Notes: generated by a model not told the origin, from the sequence alone. A DNA stretch of 64,000 nucleotides from DATFDN01 sp963767645 (GCA_963767645.1 CAVYEW010000008.1:372001-436000); one strand, 5' to 3'. Positions 27,389-37,080 are shown, numbered from the stretch's first letter. Numbers and translations: made by a program.

Positions 27389-28728
27389 GCGGGAACGAGG
27401 TCGCCATCGTCGTGATGTGCGGCCTGTTCCTGGCGCTCGGCTATGCCGGCCTGCCGGTCGCCTTCGCGCTGATCGCCGCCGTTGTGGTGGCCGCCTCGAT
27501 CTTCACCGACCTCACCATCGGCTCGCTGATGGGCCAGCTCTTCAACGGCATCAACGAGCTGGCGCTGCTCGCCATCCCGTTCTTCCTGCTGGTGGGCGAG
27601 CTGATGACCTCGGCCAGGATCACGCCGAAGCTGATCGCGCTGACCCAGGCGATGGTGGGGCACCTGCGGAGCGGGCTCGCCCATGTGGTCGCCGTCTCCT
27701 GCATGATCTTCGGCGGCATCTCCGGCTCCTCGACCGCCGACACAGTAGCGATCGGCACCGTGCTGATGCCGGCGATGCGCGAGGAGGGCTATGCGCCGGC
27801 TTTCTCCGCCGCGCTGATCGCCGCCGGCGCCTCGATCGCGAGCATGGTGCCGCCCTCGATCATGGCCATCGTGTACGGCGCCGTGGGCGACGCCTCGGTG
27901 GGCGGATTGTTCCTCGGCGGCGCAGTCCCCGGGCTGATGGTCTGCGTCGGGCTGATGATCTACAGCTACTTCTTCGGTGCGCCGGGTCTGCAGAAGCGGC
28001 GCGCGAGCCTGTTCGAGTTCGGCACGGCACTGCGCGGCGCGGTCCTGCCGCTGATGATCCCCGTCATCATCATCGGCAGCATCCTGGGCGGCGTCATCAC
28101 CCCGGCCGAGGCCGGAATGGCGGCCGTGGTCTATGCGCTGGCGGTGCTGCTGCCGATCATGAACCGGGGCCATTTCCGCCGCCTGCCCAAGGATTTCGCG
28201 ATGGCGGCGGTGCTGTACGCGATCCCGCTGACGGCGGTCGCCGGCGCCTCCGCGTTCGGCTGGATGCTCGCCTATCTGGGCGGAGCCGACATCATCATGG
28301 GCTGGGTCCAGGCGCTCGGCACGACCGATCCGCGCGCCATCCTGTTCTTCGTCGCTGTCCTGTTCCTGATCGTGGGCGACTTCCTCGACGGGCTGCCGGC
28401 GATCATCATCCTGATGCCGGTCATCCTCTCGCTGGAGAAGCTTGGCCATATCAACGCCGTGCATATGGGCGTGGTGGTGATCGTGACCCTCGCCTTCGGG
28501 CTGATCACGCCGCCCTGCGGGATCATCCTGCTGCTGTCGTCCTCGTTGGCCGGCGTGCCGTTCTCGCGCGCGCTGCGTCAGTCGATGCCGATCTATGTCG
28601 TTTTTGTAATAGTGATATCGGTTATCATCCTGCTGCCCGACACGGTCCTGTTCCTGCCGCGCCATTTCCTGCCGCGCGCGGTGGGATGCTTTCCAAAGCC
28701 GCAGGGCGGCGGGTACATTTGTCCGTAG
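27385..28728 (+). CDS. dctM: TRAP transporter large permease (DctM family)
   Basis: 447 aa from a GTG that overlaps the dctQ stop. Hallmarks are LAIPFFLLVGELMTS, FGGISGSSTADTVAIG, GASIASMVPPSIMAIVYG, GGVITPAEAGMAAVVYA and FLDGLPAIIILMPVI. These form the Na+-coupled transport path. The last ~15 residues (PRAVGCFPKPQGGGYICP) look less conserved and may be a recent extension. It ends the TRAP operon; 226 bp without a gene separate it from metY. Confidence 0.93.
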   Translation: MSGNEVAIVVMCGLFLALGYAGLPVAFALIAAVVVAASIFTDLTIGSLMGQLFNGINELALLAIPFFLLVGELMTSARITPKLIALTQAMVGHLRSGLAHVVAVSCMIFGGISGSSTADTVAIGTVLMPAMREEGYAPAFSAALIAAGASIASMVPPSIMAIVYGAVGDASVGGLFLGGAVPGLMVCVGLMIYSYFFGAPGLQKRRASLFEFGTALRGAVLPLMIPVIIIGSILGGVITPAEAGMAAVVYALAVLLPIMNRGHFRRLPKDFAMAAVLYAIPLTAVAGASAFGWMLAYLGGADIIMGWVQALGTTDPRAILFFVAVLFLIVGDFLDGLPAIIILMPVILSLEKLGHINAVHMGVVVIVTLAFGLITPPCGIILLLSSSLAGVPFSRALRQSMPIYVVFVIVISVIILLPDTVLFLPRHFLPRAVGCFPKPQGGGYICP

Positions 28729-28954
28729 GGAACGGATAAGGTCGCGACGACAACTGCGCTCCGCAATCTATGGTTGCGGCGTGCGCCTCGGCCCTTCGAT
28801 CGAGAAGAGTTTTATCACGCTACCGAGAGAACCTTTAACGTTGTCCACAGCAAGATGGCAACCAAACCCAACTCTACGCTAGATTTTGTAGAAGGCAGGT
28901 CGGGTTTTGGCGCTTGGACGTGTAGTGCCGTCTCGCTCGTATAGGAGGACCAGG

Positions 28955-30283
28955 GTGAGAAGCGAAACTCTCGCCATCCACGGTGGCTATGAGACCGATC
29001 CCACTACCAAGGCCGTCGCCGTTCCGATCTATCAGACCGTCGCATACGCGTTTGACAGCGCCGAGCATGGAGCGGCGCTCTTCGATCTGGAGGTCGAGGG
29101 ATACCGCTACACCCGAATCAGCAATCCGACCAACGCAGTCCTGGAGAGGCGGGTCGCCGCGCTCGAAGGCGGGCTGGAAGCGCTCAGCGTAAGCTCGGGG
29201 CAGGCGGCGTTGTACTATTCGGTGCTCAATGTTACGGAAGCCGGGAGGAACATTGTCTCGGTTCCACAACTCTACGGCACGACACACACACTTCTCGCTC
29301 ATATTCTGCCGAAATTCGGCATCAAGGTTCGATTTGCCTTGACCGACGAGCCAGGCGACGTCGAGGACGCCGTGGACGAGGACACCCGGGCGCTATTCTG
29401 CGAGAGCGTGGGCAATCCCGCCGGGAACATCTGCGATATCGAGAAACTGGCTGACATCGCTCACCGGCACGGCGTTCCGTTGATCGTGGACAACACCGTG
29501 GCCACTCCCGTCCTCTTGCGGCCGATCGATTACGGTGCCGATGTCGTGGTACACTCGCTCACGAAATTCATGGGCGGACACGGAACGACGCTCGGCGGCG
29601 TCATCGTCGATAGCGGCCGGTTCCCTTGGGCGAATCATTCGGGGCGGTTCCCGATGTTCAATCAGCCCGACAACTCATACCATGGGATGGTGTACGCGGC
29701 GCATTTCGGCGCAACCGCCTATATCGCGCGCTGCAGGAGCGTCTACCAGAGGACCACCGGCGCGGTGCTTTCGCCGCTCAGCGCCTTCCTGCTGCTGCAA
29801 GGGATAGAAACGGTCTCGCTGCGGGTCGACCGCCATGTCGAGAATGCGCGCCGCGTGGCCGAGTTCCTTCATGACCATCCGCAGGTGGATTGGGTCAACT
29901 ACGTCGGGTTTCCGGACCACCCCTATCACGCGCTTGCGCAGAAATATCTGGGCGGCCGCGCATGCTCCTTGATGACCATCGGGGTGTCCGGTGGCTTCGA
30001 GGGAGCGTGCAGGTTCTACAACGCGCTGCGTCTTGTGAAGAGACTGGTCAATCTGGGCGATGCCAAGTCCTTGGCGTGCCATCCAGCATCCACCACACAC
30101 CGGCAGATGTCGGCGGAGGAACAGCGGAAAGCCGGCGTGCAGCCCGAAGCCATCCGGATCAGCGTCGGCATCGAGCACGTGGACGACATCATCGCAGACC
30201 TCGACCAGGCGCTACGCGAGGCTGCGCGCGGTGGACCATCGCCGCGGGAGCATGGCAGCGCCGCGGCGCTCGGGAGCAGGTGA
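28955..30283 (+). CDS. metY: O-acetylhomoserine aminocarboxypropyltransferase / sulfhydrylase
   Basis: 442 aa. A Cys/Met-metabolism PLP enzyme: ETLAIHGGYETDPTTKAVAV, YRYTRISNPTNAVLERRVAA and the PLP lysine in VVHSLTKFMGGHGTT (about K204). NSYHGMVY and LSPLSAFLLLQGIETVSLR are typical of MetY rather than MetB. It exchanges the acyl group of O-acylhomoserine for sulfide or another thiol. An AGGAGG at 28943-28948 sets the GTG start at 28955. The stop overlaps the metA start by one base. It heads the rightward arm of the cluster; primary methionine synthesis is the simplest role but the company is unusual. Confidence 0.88.
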   Translation: MRSETLAIHGGYETDPTTKAVAVPIYQTVAYAFDSAEHGAALFDLEVEGYRYTRISNPTNAVLERRVAALEGGLEALSVSSGQAALYYSVLNVTEAGRNIVSVPQLYGTTHTLLAHILPKFGIKVRFALTDEPGDVEDAVDEDTRALFCESVGNPAGNICDIEKLADIAHRHGVPLIVDNTVATPVLLRPIDYGADVVVHSLTKFMGGHGTTLGGVIVDSGRFPWANHSGRFPMFNQPDNSYHGMVYAAHFGATAYIARCRSVYQRTTGAVLSPLSAFLLLQGIETVSLRVDRHVENARRVAEFLHDHPQVDWVNYVGFPDHPYHALAQKYLGGRACSLMTIGVSGGFEGACRFYNALRLVKRLVNLGDAKSLACHPASTTHRQMSAEEQRKAGVQPEAIRISVGIEHVDDIIADLDQALREAARGGPSPREHGSAAALGSR

Positions 30284-31296
30284 TGCCAATCCTTACAAGC
30301 ACCCCCCTGCCAGGGCAGCCGCATGGTCCGGACGGTCCCCTGATCATCGGGTTCGTCAACAACATGCCGGACGCCGCATTGCGCACGGCGGAGCGGAATT
30401 TCCGAGAGCTGCTCGCCGCGGCCTCTCAGGACATCCTGATCCATTTCAGGATGTTGTCCCTGCCGGAGCTTCATCGAGGCGACGCTGCCCGCTCTCACCT
30501 GGCGCACAATTATGAGGACATCGGAGAGCTTTGGGGAGGCCGGCTGGACGGCTTGATCGTCACCGGAGCCGAGCCGCGCGCGCCGGATCTGACCGACGAG
30601 GCTCTCTGGGCCACTCTGACGAGGCTCGTGGATTGGGCCGAGGATCGGACCTCTTCGGTCATCTGGTCATGTCTCGCGGCCCATGCCGCTGTCGGTTACA
30701 CCGATGGGCTGACCAGACACCGGTTCGGCGAAAAACTCTCGGGGGTGTTCGACTGCGACGTGACACCGGATCATGGCATCGTCGCCGGCATTGCATCGCC
30801 CTGGCGGGTTCCGCATTCCCGCTACAACGAGCTTCGCGAGGCCGAGCTTGTTGCCAATGGTTATTGTGTGCTGTCGCGCTCGGTCGATGCCGGGGCTGAT
30901 ATGTTCGTAAAGCAGAGGGAGAGCCTCTTCATTTTCTTCCAAGGGCATCCAGAATACGATTCCCGGGCATTGTTCCGCGAATATCGGAGAGATGTCGGCC
31001 GTTATCTTGCGGGCGACAGAGACACCTATCCGGAGATGCCGCGCAACGTCTTCGACGAAGGCGCCGCGGCTGCGTTTGCCTGTTTCCGCGACCAGGCGCT
31101 GCGGAGGCGGAGCGTCGACCTGCTCGAAACCTTTCCCACCATCTTGGAAGGCCAGGTGGTCAATTATTGGCAGGCGCCGGCCGTGCGCGTGTATAGAAAC
31201 TGGCTTTTATACCTGCTGGCGCGAAGGACACGAGGTGCCTGGGACAGTTACACACCAGTGGAGAAGCATGGCGCGCTCGCTGAAGGGCTAGCTTGA
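30283..31296 (+). CDS. metA: Homoserine O-acyltransferase (MetA/HTS family)
   Basis: 337 aa with the HTS triad: C130 in VIWSCLAAHAAV, H222 and E224 in FFQGHPEYDSRALFREYRRD. The start PLIIGFVNNMPDAALRTAER fits the family. The loop that usually decides between acetyl- and succinyl-CoA reads VTGAEPRAPDL and cannot be read by the simple Glu/Gly rule, so the acyl donor is open. The start overlaps metY (TGATG), giving a two-enzyme unit that can turn homoserine into homocysteine or a substituted homocysteine. The decarboxylase follows 25 bp later. Confidence 0.88.
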   Translation: MPILTSTPLPGQPHGPDGPLIIGFVNNMPDAALRTAERNFRELLAAASQDILIHFRMLSLPELHRGDAARSHLAHNYEDIGELWGGRLDGLIVTGAEPRAPDLTDEALWATLTRLVDWAEDRTSSVIWSCLAAHAAVGYTDGLTRHRFGEKLSGVFDCDVTPDHGIVAGIASPWRVPHSRYNELREAELVANGYCVLSRSVDAGADMFVKQRESLFIFFQGHPEYDSRALFREYRRDVGRYLAGDRDTYPEMPRNVFDEGAAAAFACFRDQALRRRSVDLLETFPTILEGQVVNYWQAPAVRVYRNWLLYLLARRTRGAWDSYTPVEKHGALAEGLA

Positions 31297-31321
31297 TCCC
31301 GTTGCAGGCTGCCCGGAGCAC

Positions 31322-32761
31322 ATGAGCATGCACCGAGACATTGCCAGCCGCGCCTCTCCCCTATTTCCAGCGCGCGCAGACCGCGAGAGATGGGACGACT
31401 ATCTGACGCATGCATTGGCCTCCGCCGACCGGCGAGTGGCTGAAGGTGCGGTGATGCCGACGCTCGACCTCACTTCGTTCCGAAGCGGACTTGCCGGCTT
31501 CGATTTCCGGAGCCCGCGTCGCCTGGGAGAGGTTTTGCCGTGGGTCATCGCGCAGATGGAGCATGGCATCGTCCATGTGACCCATCCGCGGTACTTCGGC
31601 TTGTTCAACCCGGCCCCGACATTTCCGGCGCAATGCGCGGATCGCGTCATGGCGGCGTTCAATCCGCAGCTGGCGACGTCCACGACATCGCCGGCCGCGG
31701 TCGAGATCGAGGCCCACGTCATCCGCTCGGTTGCCGAAAAAGCGGCATTCCCCCCACAAGCAGCCGGCCATTTCACGACTGGCGGTGCGGAGGCGAACTA
31801 CACCGCACTCATTTGCGCCTTGACCCGATCGCACGCTGCGTTTGCAACGGATGGCGCGCGTGCCTTCGAGGGTCCTCCCAGACTGTATGCCTCGCGGGAA
31901 AGTCATCTCGCCTGGCTCAAGATCGCGCACCAGGCGGGCGTCGGTCGGTCTGCGGTGCGCCTTGTGGCCACGGATGGGTCCGGACGCATGGACCCGAGGG
32001 CATTGGCCGAGGCGATCACCGCCGACCGCCAGCGGGGCGCCGTTCCCGTCATGGTTGCCGCAACGGCTGGCACGACCAACGCCGGCATGATCGATCCGTT
32101 GGCCGCCTGCGCCGAGACCGCGCGGACCTTCGATCTCTGGTACCATGTTGATGCCGCTTGGGGCGGGGCACTCGTTGCCTCCGAGCGGCTTCGCGGCCTC
32201 CTCGCAGGCATCGAGCAAGCCGATTCCCTCACCATCGATGCCCACAAGTGGTTCGCGACGACAATGGGCTGCGGGATGTTCATCACCAAGCATCCGTCCA
32301 TGCTGTCGGCGGCGTTCCAGGTGGCGACCGGATATATGCCCTCGAACGTTGCCAGTCGGGACCCGTATGTCACCTCCGTACAATGGTCGCGACGCTTTGT
32401 TGGATTGCGCCTGTTCCTTTCGCTCGCCGTTGCCGGATGGAGCGGTTATGGGGAGCACGTCGAGCGGTCGGTCGAGCTGGCCGGATTACTGAGGGAGAGG
32501 ATCGCCGAGCGGGGATGGCGCATTGCCAACAACTCCTCACTGGCAGTGCTATGCATTGAACCGCCGCCCGGGTCTCCCGACGTACGGTCCATCGTGAGCC
32601 GAATTCTCTTCTCGGGGCGGGCCTGGGTGTCGGTGGCGCTCTTCGAAGGCCGCGAGGTCGTTCGCGCCTGCGTTACGCATGGCGAGACAACATCGGACGA
32701 TATTACGGAGCTGGTGAACGCCCTACAGGAAGCCCGCGACAGCGGCAGCCCCCGGCATTAA
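31322..32761 (+). CDS. Group II PLP-dependent amino acid decarboxylase
   Basis: 479 aa. HFTTGGAEANYTALICAL, AATAGTTNAGMIDPL, the PLP-pyridine Asp in WYHVDAAWGGALV and the lysine K309 in TIDAHKWFATTMGCGMF mark the glutamate/aromatic/diaminobutyrate decarboxylase fold. The substrate cannot be read from the sequence. It follows metY-metA with a 25-bp gap. A reasonable guess is that it decarboxylates an amino acid made by the cluster to an amine that is then acylated. The C-terminal ~100 residues are shorter than in plant enzymes but normal for bacterial ones. Confidence 0.85.
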   Translation: MSMHRDIASRASPLFPARADRERWDDYLTHALASADRRVAEGAVMPTLDLTSFRSGLAGFDFRSPRRLGEVLPWVIAQMEHGIVHVTHPRYFGLFNPAPTFPAQCADRVMAAFNPQLATSTTSPAAVEIEAHVIRSVAEKAAFPPQAAGHFTTGGAEANYTALICALTRSHAAFATDGARAFEGPPRLYASRESHLAWLKIAHQAGVGRSAVRLVATDGSGRMDPRALAEAITADRQRGAVPVMVAATAGTTNAGMIDPLAACAETARTFDLWYHVDAAWGGALVASERLRGLLAGIEQADSLTIDAHKWFATTMGCGMFITKHPSMLSAAFQVATGYMPSNVASRDPYVTSVQWSRRFVGLRLFLSLAVAGWSGYGEHVERSVELAGLLRERIAERGWRIANNSSLAVLCIEPPPGSPDVRSIVSRILFSGRAWVSVALFEGREVVRACVTHGETTSDDITELVNALQEARDSGSPRH

Positions 32762-32851
32762 CGTGTCGTGAGCAGCGGTTCTCGGCCATGGGAATAACTG
32801 GAGGCGCTTGCTTGAGACTTGCGGACCTTGGAGCTGTCTAAGAACGACATC

Positions 32852-34655
32852 ATGGCGGTCAGCTTGGACGACAAAGGAACTTGGTCGCGTGAAGCATGGA
32901 TGCGAGCCCTGCAGCTGACGGCGCCCATCACACGAAGCGAGTTTGTCACCTTCCCTACGCTCATCGGAGACCTGGCCGAGCGGTTTGGCGCGGCGCCGGC
33001 CCTGATGTCAGAACATCAATGCTACACCTACAGGGATCTGTCGGAGCGGGCCAATCGATATGCACGCTGGGCCCTGGATCAAGGGATCGGGGTCGGGGAT
33101 GCAGTCTGCCTGCTCATGCAGAACTGCCCTGAGTACATGGCGCTTTGGCTGGGAATAACCCGCGTTGGCGGGATCGTCGCCCTCATCAATACAAACCTGG
33201 TTGGCGATCCCCTGGCCTACTCAATCAACCTGGTCGAGCCTAAGCACATCGTCGTCGGAGCCGACCTTCTCGAGGCCTTTGCCGAGGCGCGGCCACGGCT
33301 TCCCGCCGGATTGAAGGGTTGGGTCTACGGATCGGGGGCTCACGACCTGCCGCAGATCGAGGATGAAGCCCGGCAGTTTGCCGGAGACGTGCTGCTCAGC
33401 ACCGAGTGCAAGCCGCCATCCCTCATGGATCGGGCATTGCAGATCTACACGTCGGGCACGACCGGCTTACCGAAGGCGGCGAACGTGAGCCACTTCCGGA
33501 TCATGCAATGGAGTCACTGGTTCGCCGGAATGATGGACATCGGCCCGGCCGACAGGATGTACAACTGCCTGCCGATGTACCACAGCATAGGAGGCGTGGC
33601 GGCTGCCGGCGCCACTCTCGTTGGCGGCGGGTCGGTCGTGCTTCGGGAACGGTTTTCGGCGGGCCGCTTCTGGGATGACGTCTGCGACTGGAATTGCACG
33701 CTGTTCCAGGTACATCGGCGAGCTTTGCCGCTATCTCGTGCATAGCCCGCCGCACCCGCGGGAAACGGAGCATCGGATCAGGCTATGCTGCGGCAATGGC
33801 CTGAGGGCCGACATATGGGAGGCATTCGAGCGTCGCTTCCGCATCCCGCGCATCATGGAATTCTATGCGGCGACTGAAGGGAATTTCTCGCTCTACAACT
33901 GCGACGGCGAACCCGGCGCGATCGGCAGAATCCCGCCCTTCCTCGCCGTTCGATCCCCTGTGGCCGTGGTCAAAATCGACGTTGGCACCGGTGAGCTGGT
34001 CCGTGATGAGCAGGGTCTCTGCATTCGATGCGCCGCAAACGAAGTCGGTGAAGCCCTGGGCAGGGTGCCCAGCGACACATCGAGCCCCAGCGGCCGGTTC
34101 GAGGGCTACACCGACAAGGACGCTACGGCTCGGAAAATTGTTCGGAACGTACTCGCACCCGGAGATGTCTGGGTTCGCACCGGCGACCTGATGCGCAGGG
34201 ACGAGAGGGGCTATTTCTACTTTGTCGATCGCGTGGGCAATTCCTTTCGCTGGAAAGGCGAGAACGTTTCCACGATGGAGATTTCCAACGTCCTCTCTGC
34301 TTGTCCGGGTGTGATCGAAATCGTCGCTTACGGCGTCGCCGTTCCTGGCACGGAAGGGCGTGCGGGCATGGTCGCCGTCGTGGTCGACCAGGGATTCCGT
34401 CTCGCCGAATTCCATCGCTATAGCACCGAGCATTTACCGGCATATGCCCGCCCTTTATTCCTGCGGGTGTGTCGTCAGCTGGACAGGACAGCCACCTTCA
34501 AACCGAAGAAGCAGGAGCTTGTCCGTGAGGGCTATGATCCGAGCGTCACCGCCGACGCGCTCTACTACAATGATGTGGTCAACGGGGAATTCATAAGGAT
34601 TGATGCTGACCTTCATGAGCGGATTGCGAATTCCGGCATCATGCCCGGTCGCTGA
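32852..34655 (+). pseudogene. Very-long-chain fatty-acyl-CoA synthetase (FadD6/FATP-like), frameshifted
   Basis: The first part has LIGDLAERFGAAPALMS and the AMP-binding loop IYTSGTTGLPKAANVSH, up to WDDVCDWNCTLFQ at about 33709. The homology continues one base further on as YIGELCRYLVHSPPHPRETE, with MEFYAATEGNFSLYNCDGEP, VRTGDLMRRDERGYFYFVDR and the C-terminal ATFKPKKQELVREGYDP. One extra G at 33709/33710 (CAGGTAC for CAGTAC) explains the break. Repaired, it would be about 600 aa, as normal. It would activate a fatty acid as acyl-CoA. The start is uncertain: ATG at 32852 or TTG at 32819. Sequence error and true decay are both possible. Confidence 0.85.
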
Positions 34656-34712
34656 GATCGATTGAAGCCGATCGGGGCAGGAGGGCAGGGGTTGGCTTGT
34701 CGTACCCGCTGA

Positions 34713-35447
34713 CTACGCGGTGTTGCCTGCATCCACCGTCAGCACCGTGCCAGTCGTATTCCTGGTCTTCTCGTCAAGAAGGAATTCGACGGCATGGGCC
34801 ACGTCATCTACATCGGCAAGGCGCCGCAGAGCGCTCCGTCGCATGATGTGTTCGCGCTGGCGTTCCCCGAGGCTCTCGGTCATGCTCGTGTCCAGAAAGC
34901 CAGGCGCAACGGCATTGACGTTTATACCCAACGGCCCCAACTCCCTGGCGAGGGATCGTGTAAAGCCGACAAGCGACGCCTTGGTCGCACCATAGACCGA
35001 AAGCCCGCTGTATCCGGTGAAGCTGACGATCGAGGCGATGTTGACGATCCGGCCGTGTCCTTCAGCCATCATTGATCTTGCGACATACTTGGTGAGGATG
35101 AGCGGCGATGCTACGTTGAGATGGATGAGCCGCTCGATCTGCGCGTCGGGCATGGTGGCCAACACTCCCGCATTGCCGAGCGCCGCATTGTTGACAAGCC
35201 CGTAGATCGAGCCGAACTCCTTGCGCAATCCTCTGACCAGGCGGGGAATGCCAGGAAGATCGCTCAGGTCGAACTGCCTGAAGTGAAGTTCGCCCGGTGG
35301 CCCGGAGGCCGCTTCCTGAATGGCGGAAGCGAGCTGCTCGGTTTGATGACGCGCAATGGCGATTACGCGGTAGCTGGCGGTGCTGAGCTTGCGGGCGATC
35401 CCGAGACCGAGCCCGCGGCTTCCGCCGGTTACGATGACGGTTCGCAT
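34713..35447 (-). CDS. SDR-family oxidoreductase (FabG-like)
   Basis: 244 aa classical short-chain dehydrogenase: the cofactor loop TGGSRGLGLGIARKL, NNAAL, catalytic S in VNIASIVSFTG, YGATKASLVGFTRSLARELG with the YxxxK pair, and a C-terminal GTVLTVDAGNTA. FabG-like enzymes reduce 3-oxoacyl chains or other ketones using NADPH. It is the third gene of the leftward unit ACP, AMP-ligase, SDR; its start overlaps the ligase stop by one base (TGATG). With the ACP next to it, reduction of an ACP-bound acyl chain is a fair inference. Confidence 0.9.
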   Translation of the reverse strand: MRTVIVTGGSRGLGLGIARKLSTASYRVIAIARHQTEQLASAIQEAASGPPGELHFRQFDLSDLPGIPRLVRGLRKEFGSIYGLVNNAALGNAGVLATMPDAQIERLIHLNVASPLILTKYVARSMMAEGHGRIVNIASIVSFTGYSGLSVYGATKASLVGFTRSLARELGPLGINVNAVAPGFLDTSMTESLGERQREHIMRRSALRRLADVDDVAHAVEFLLDEKTRNTTGTVLTVDAGNTA

Positions 35448-36845
35448 CAGGCCCTGGCGAGTTTTCCCGAAGCAGCGATCGCCACCAACTCCACGAACCG
35501 GATCGTGGCCGGAACCTTGTGCGAGGCCAATCCGCGGCGGCAGATTTCAAGGATCTCACTCTTGAGCGCCTCCGGTCCGTCGGCGTCGTCGCCTCTGGGC
35601 CCGCGCGTTACAACCACGTCCGCGGCCACGATTGCCCCCATCAATGGGCTCTTCCGTGCCCTCACGACCGACATCTGAACGCTCGGATGGCGATTGATGA
35701 CAGCCTCGACCTCCTCAGGATGAACCTTGAGGCCACCGACATTGATGATGCCACCACGGCGGCCGACGAAATAGTAGCGGTCTCCTCGCAGCTCCACCAT
35801 ATCGCCAGTGTCGACGAAGCCGTCCTCGTCTGCGAGCGTCACAATTGGGTCGCCGAGATAGCGGATCGCAGTGCGTTCCGAGCGGATTCGGAGTGAACCG
35901 TCGGCGACTTTCAGCGCGACGCTGCCATTCGTTTGGCCGATCAGGCTCGCGGGAAAACCCGCGTGTCCATCGCCGACCTCGAACGCGACGCCGGCCTCCG
36001 TCGAGGCGAAGGCGTGGGCAACCTTGGCGCCCCTATAGAATGCCTGGAGAGTGCCAAGGATCGCCTCGTCGGCGATCTCTCCCGACAATCGGACGTATTT
36101 GGGCCGAATCCGATGGGCGGCAGAACTCATGAGAGCGCGACGCCAATGAGAGGGCGTTCCGGAGATATGCGACACGCCGCAAGCCCCTGCTCGGGCCAGG
36201 AAATCCTCCACCGGCTCATGGATGCTCGGCAGCACCAGCGATCCTCCGCCAATCAGCGCCCGCAATAGTACCTGCAACCCGCCATACCGGCGGATATCAT
36301 AGAAGGTGCTCCAGATGACCAACTCTCCGGAGGGATCGGCTGGTTTGATCGCCCCCGTCAGAGTCGATAATGTGTGCAGCACCAGCTTCGGGCGGCCGGT
36401 CGTGCCCGATGTAAGGAGTATCCACTCCGTCTCGCAGCAGGCCCGCCGCGCGGAATCGGAACCCACCAGGGTCGGACTGCACGTGACAACGCATTGCAGA
36501 CCAGAAGCACCGACTGCGGAAGCAATCTGATCCGACACGAGGGCATCGACACCGCCGGTCGCTATGACAGCGGGCATGTGCTCGGCGCTCAGGTCCGGCG
36601 GACAAGAGTACAATGCGCGAGGCGACGCCATCGAGTTCGATCAGCGCCAATGCCGCTGTGAGCTGATCCCGCGTCGCGACAACCACCGAGCGCCCGCGAA
36701 GCTCCTCGAGACGGCCGCCTAAGCTGGAGCCCTGGACAAGATCGCCCAAGCTCACGCTCTTGGCGGCATTGCTGAGAGAGCGCGTCGATGGGCGTCCCGC
36801 GGCGTTCAACCGACCCCAGAGAAAGGGCGGCTCACCCCGAGGCAT
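35447..36845 (-). pseudogene. AMP-dependent acyl/aryl ligase, frameshifted
   Basis: The N-terminal part (from MPRGEPPFLWGRLNAAG to ELDGVASRIVLL) is in one frame. From about 36600-36612 the homology goes on in the next frame (PPDLSAEHMPAVIATGG, the AMP-binding loop ILLTSGTTGRPKLVLHT, HAFASTEAGVAFEVGDG, VDTGDMVELRGDRYYFVGRR, VPATIRFVELVAIAASGKLA). One surplus base fits. The catalytic lysine region at the end (SGKLARA) is present. Intact, it would load an acid onto the ACP whose gene overlaps its start by 14 bp. The small size, about 465 aa, suits a freestanding ligase. Confidence 0.8.
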
Positions 36846-37080
36846 TCTCGTACATCCGGATGAAGTCGCCCAAGGTCACGGGAAGTAGAGTCTCTTCTGC
36901 GGCACTAAACGGGTCCAGGCCCAACGTATCCTCGAGGCGGGCGATGACGATTGCGAAGCAGAGCAAATCCAGACCGGAACCCAAAAGCTCCGTCTCATCC
37001 GAAAGTGGCGCCAGCGCACGGTTTTGTTCCCTGGCGACTTGCTCAAACTGGGATATGATTTCGGATCGGATGGACTTCAC
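36832..37080 (-). CDS. Acyl carrier protein-like, phosphopantetheine serine replaced by leucine
   Basis: 82 aa with the ACP pattern ALAPLSDETELLGSGLDLLC, then FAIVIARLEDTLGLDPF and VTLGDFIRMYENA. In functional ACPs the helix II start is DS(L/I); here it reads GLDLLCFA. The codon is TTG where TCG would give serine, a single C-to-T change. As written the protein cannot carry a 4'-phosphopantetheine arm at the usual site. It is first in the leftward unit and is divergent from the acyltransferase gene, 87 bp apart. Either it is dead or it has a non-carrier role. Confidence 0.8.
   Translation of the reverse strand: MKSIRSEIISQFEQVAREQNRALAPLSDETELLGSGLDLLCFAIVIARLEDTLGLDPFSAAEETLLPVTLGDFIRMYENASG

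Noticed and set aside
27190..28665. Antisense frame opposite dctM, very rich in His, Asp, Gln and Arg
   Set aside because: This is the usual shadow of a hydrophobic membrane protein gene.
28729..28954. SAM-II riboswitch before metY
   Set aside because: The conserved SAM-II core was not found; only a generic stem is visible, listed as a weak finding.
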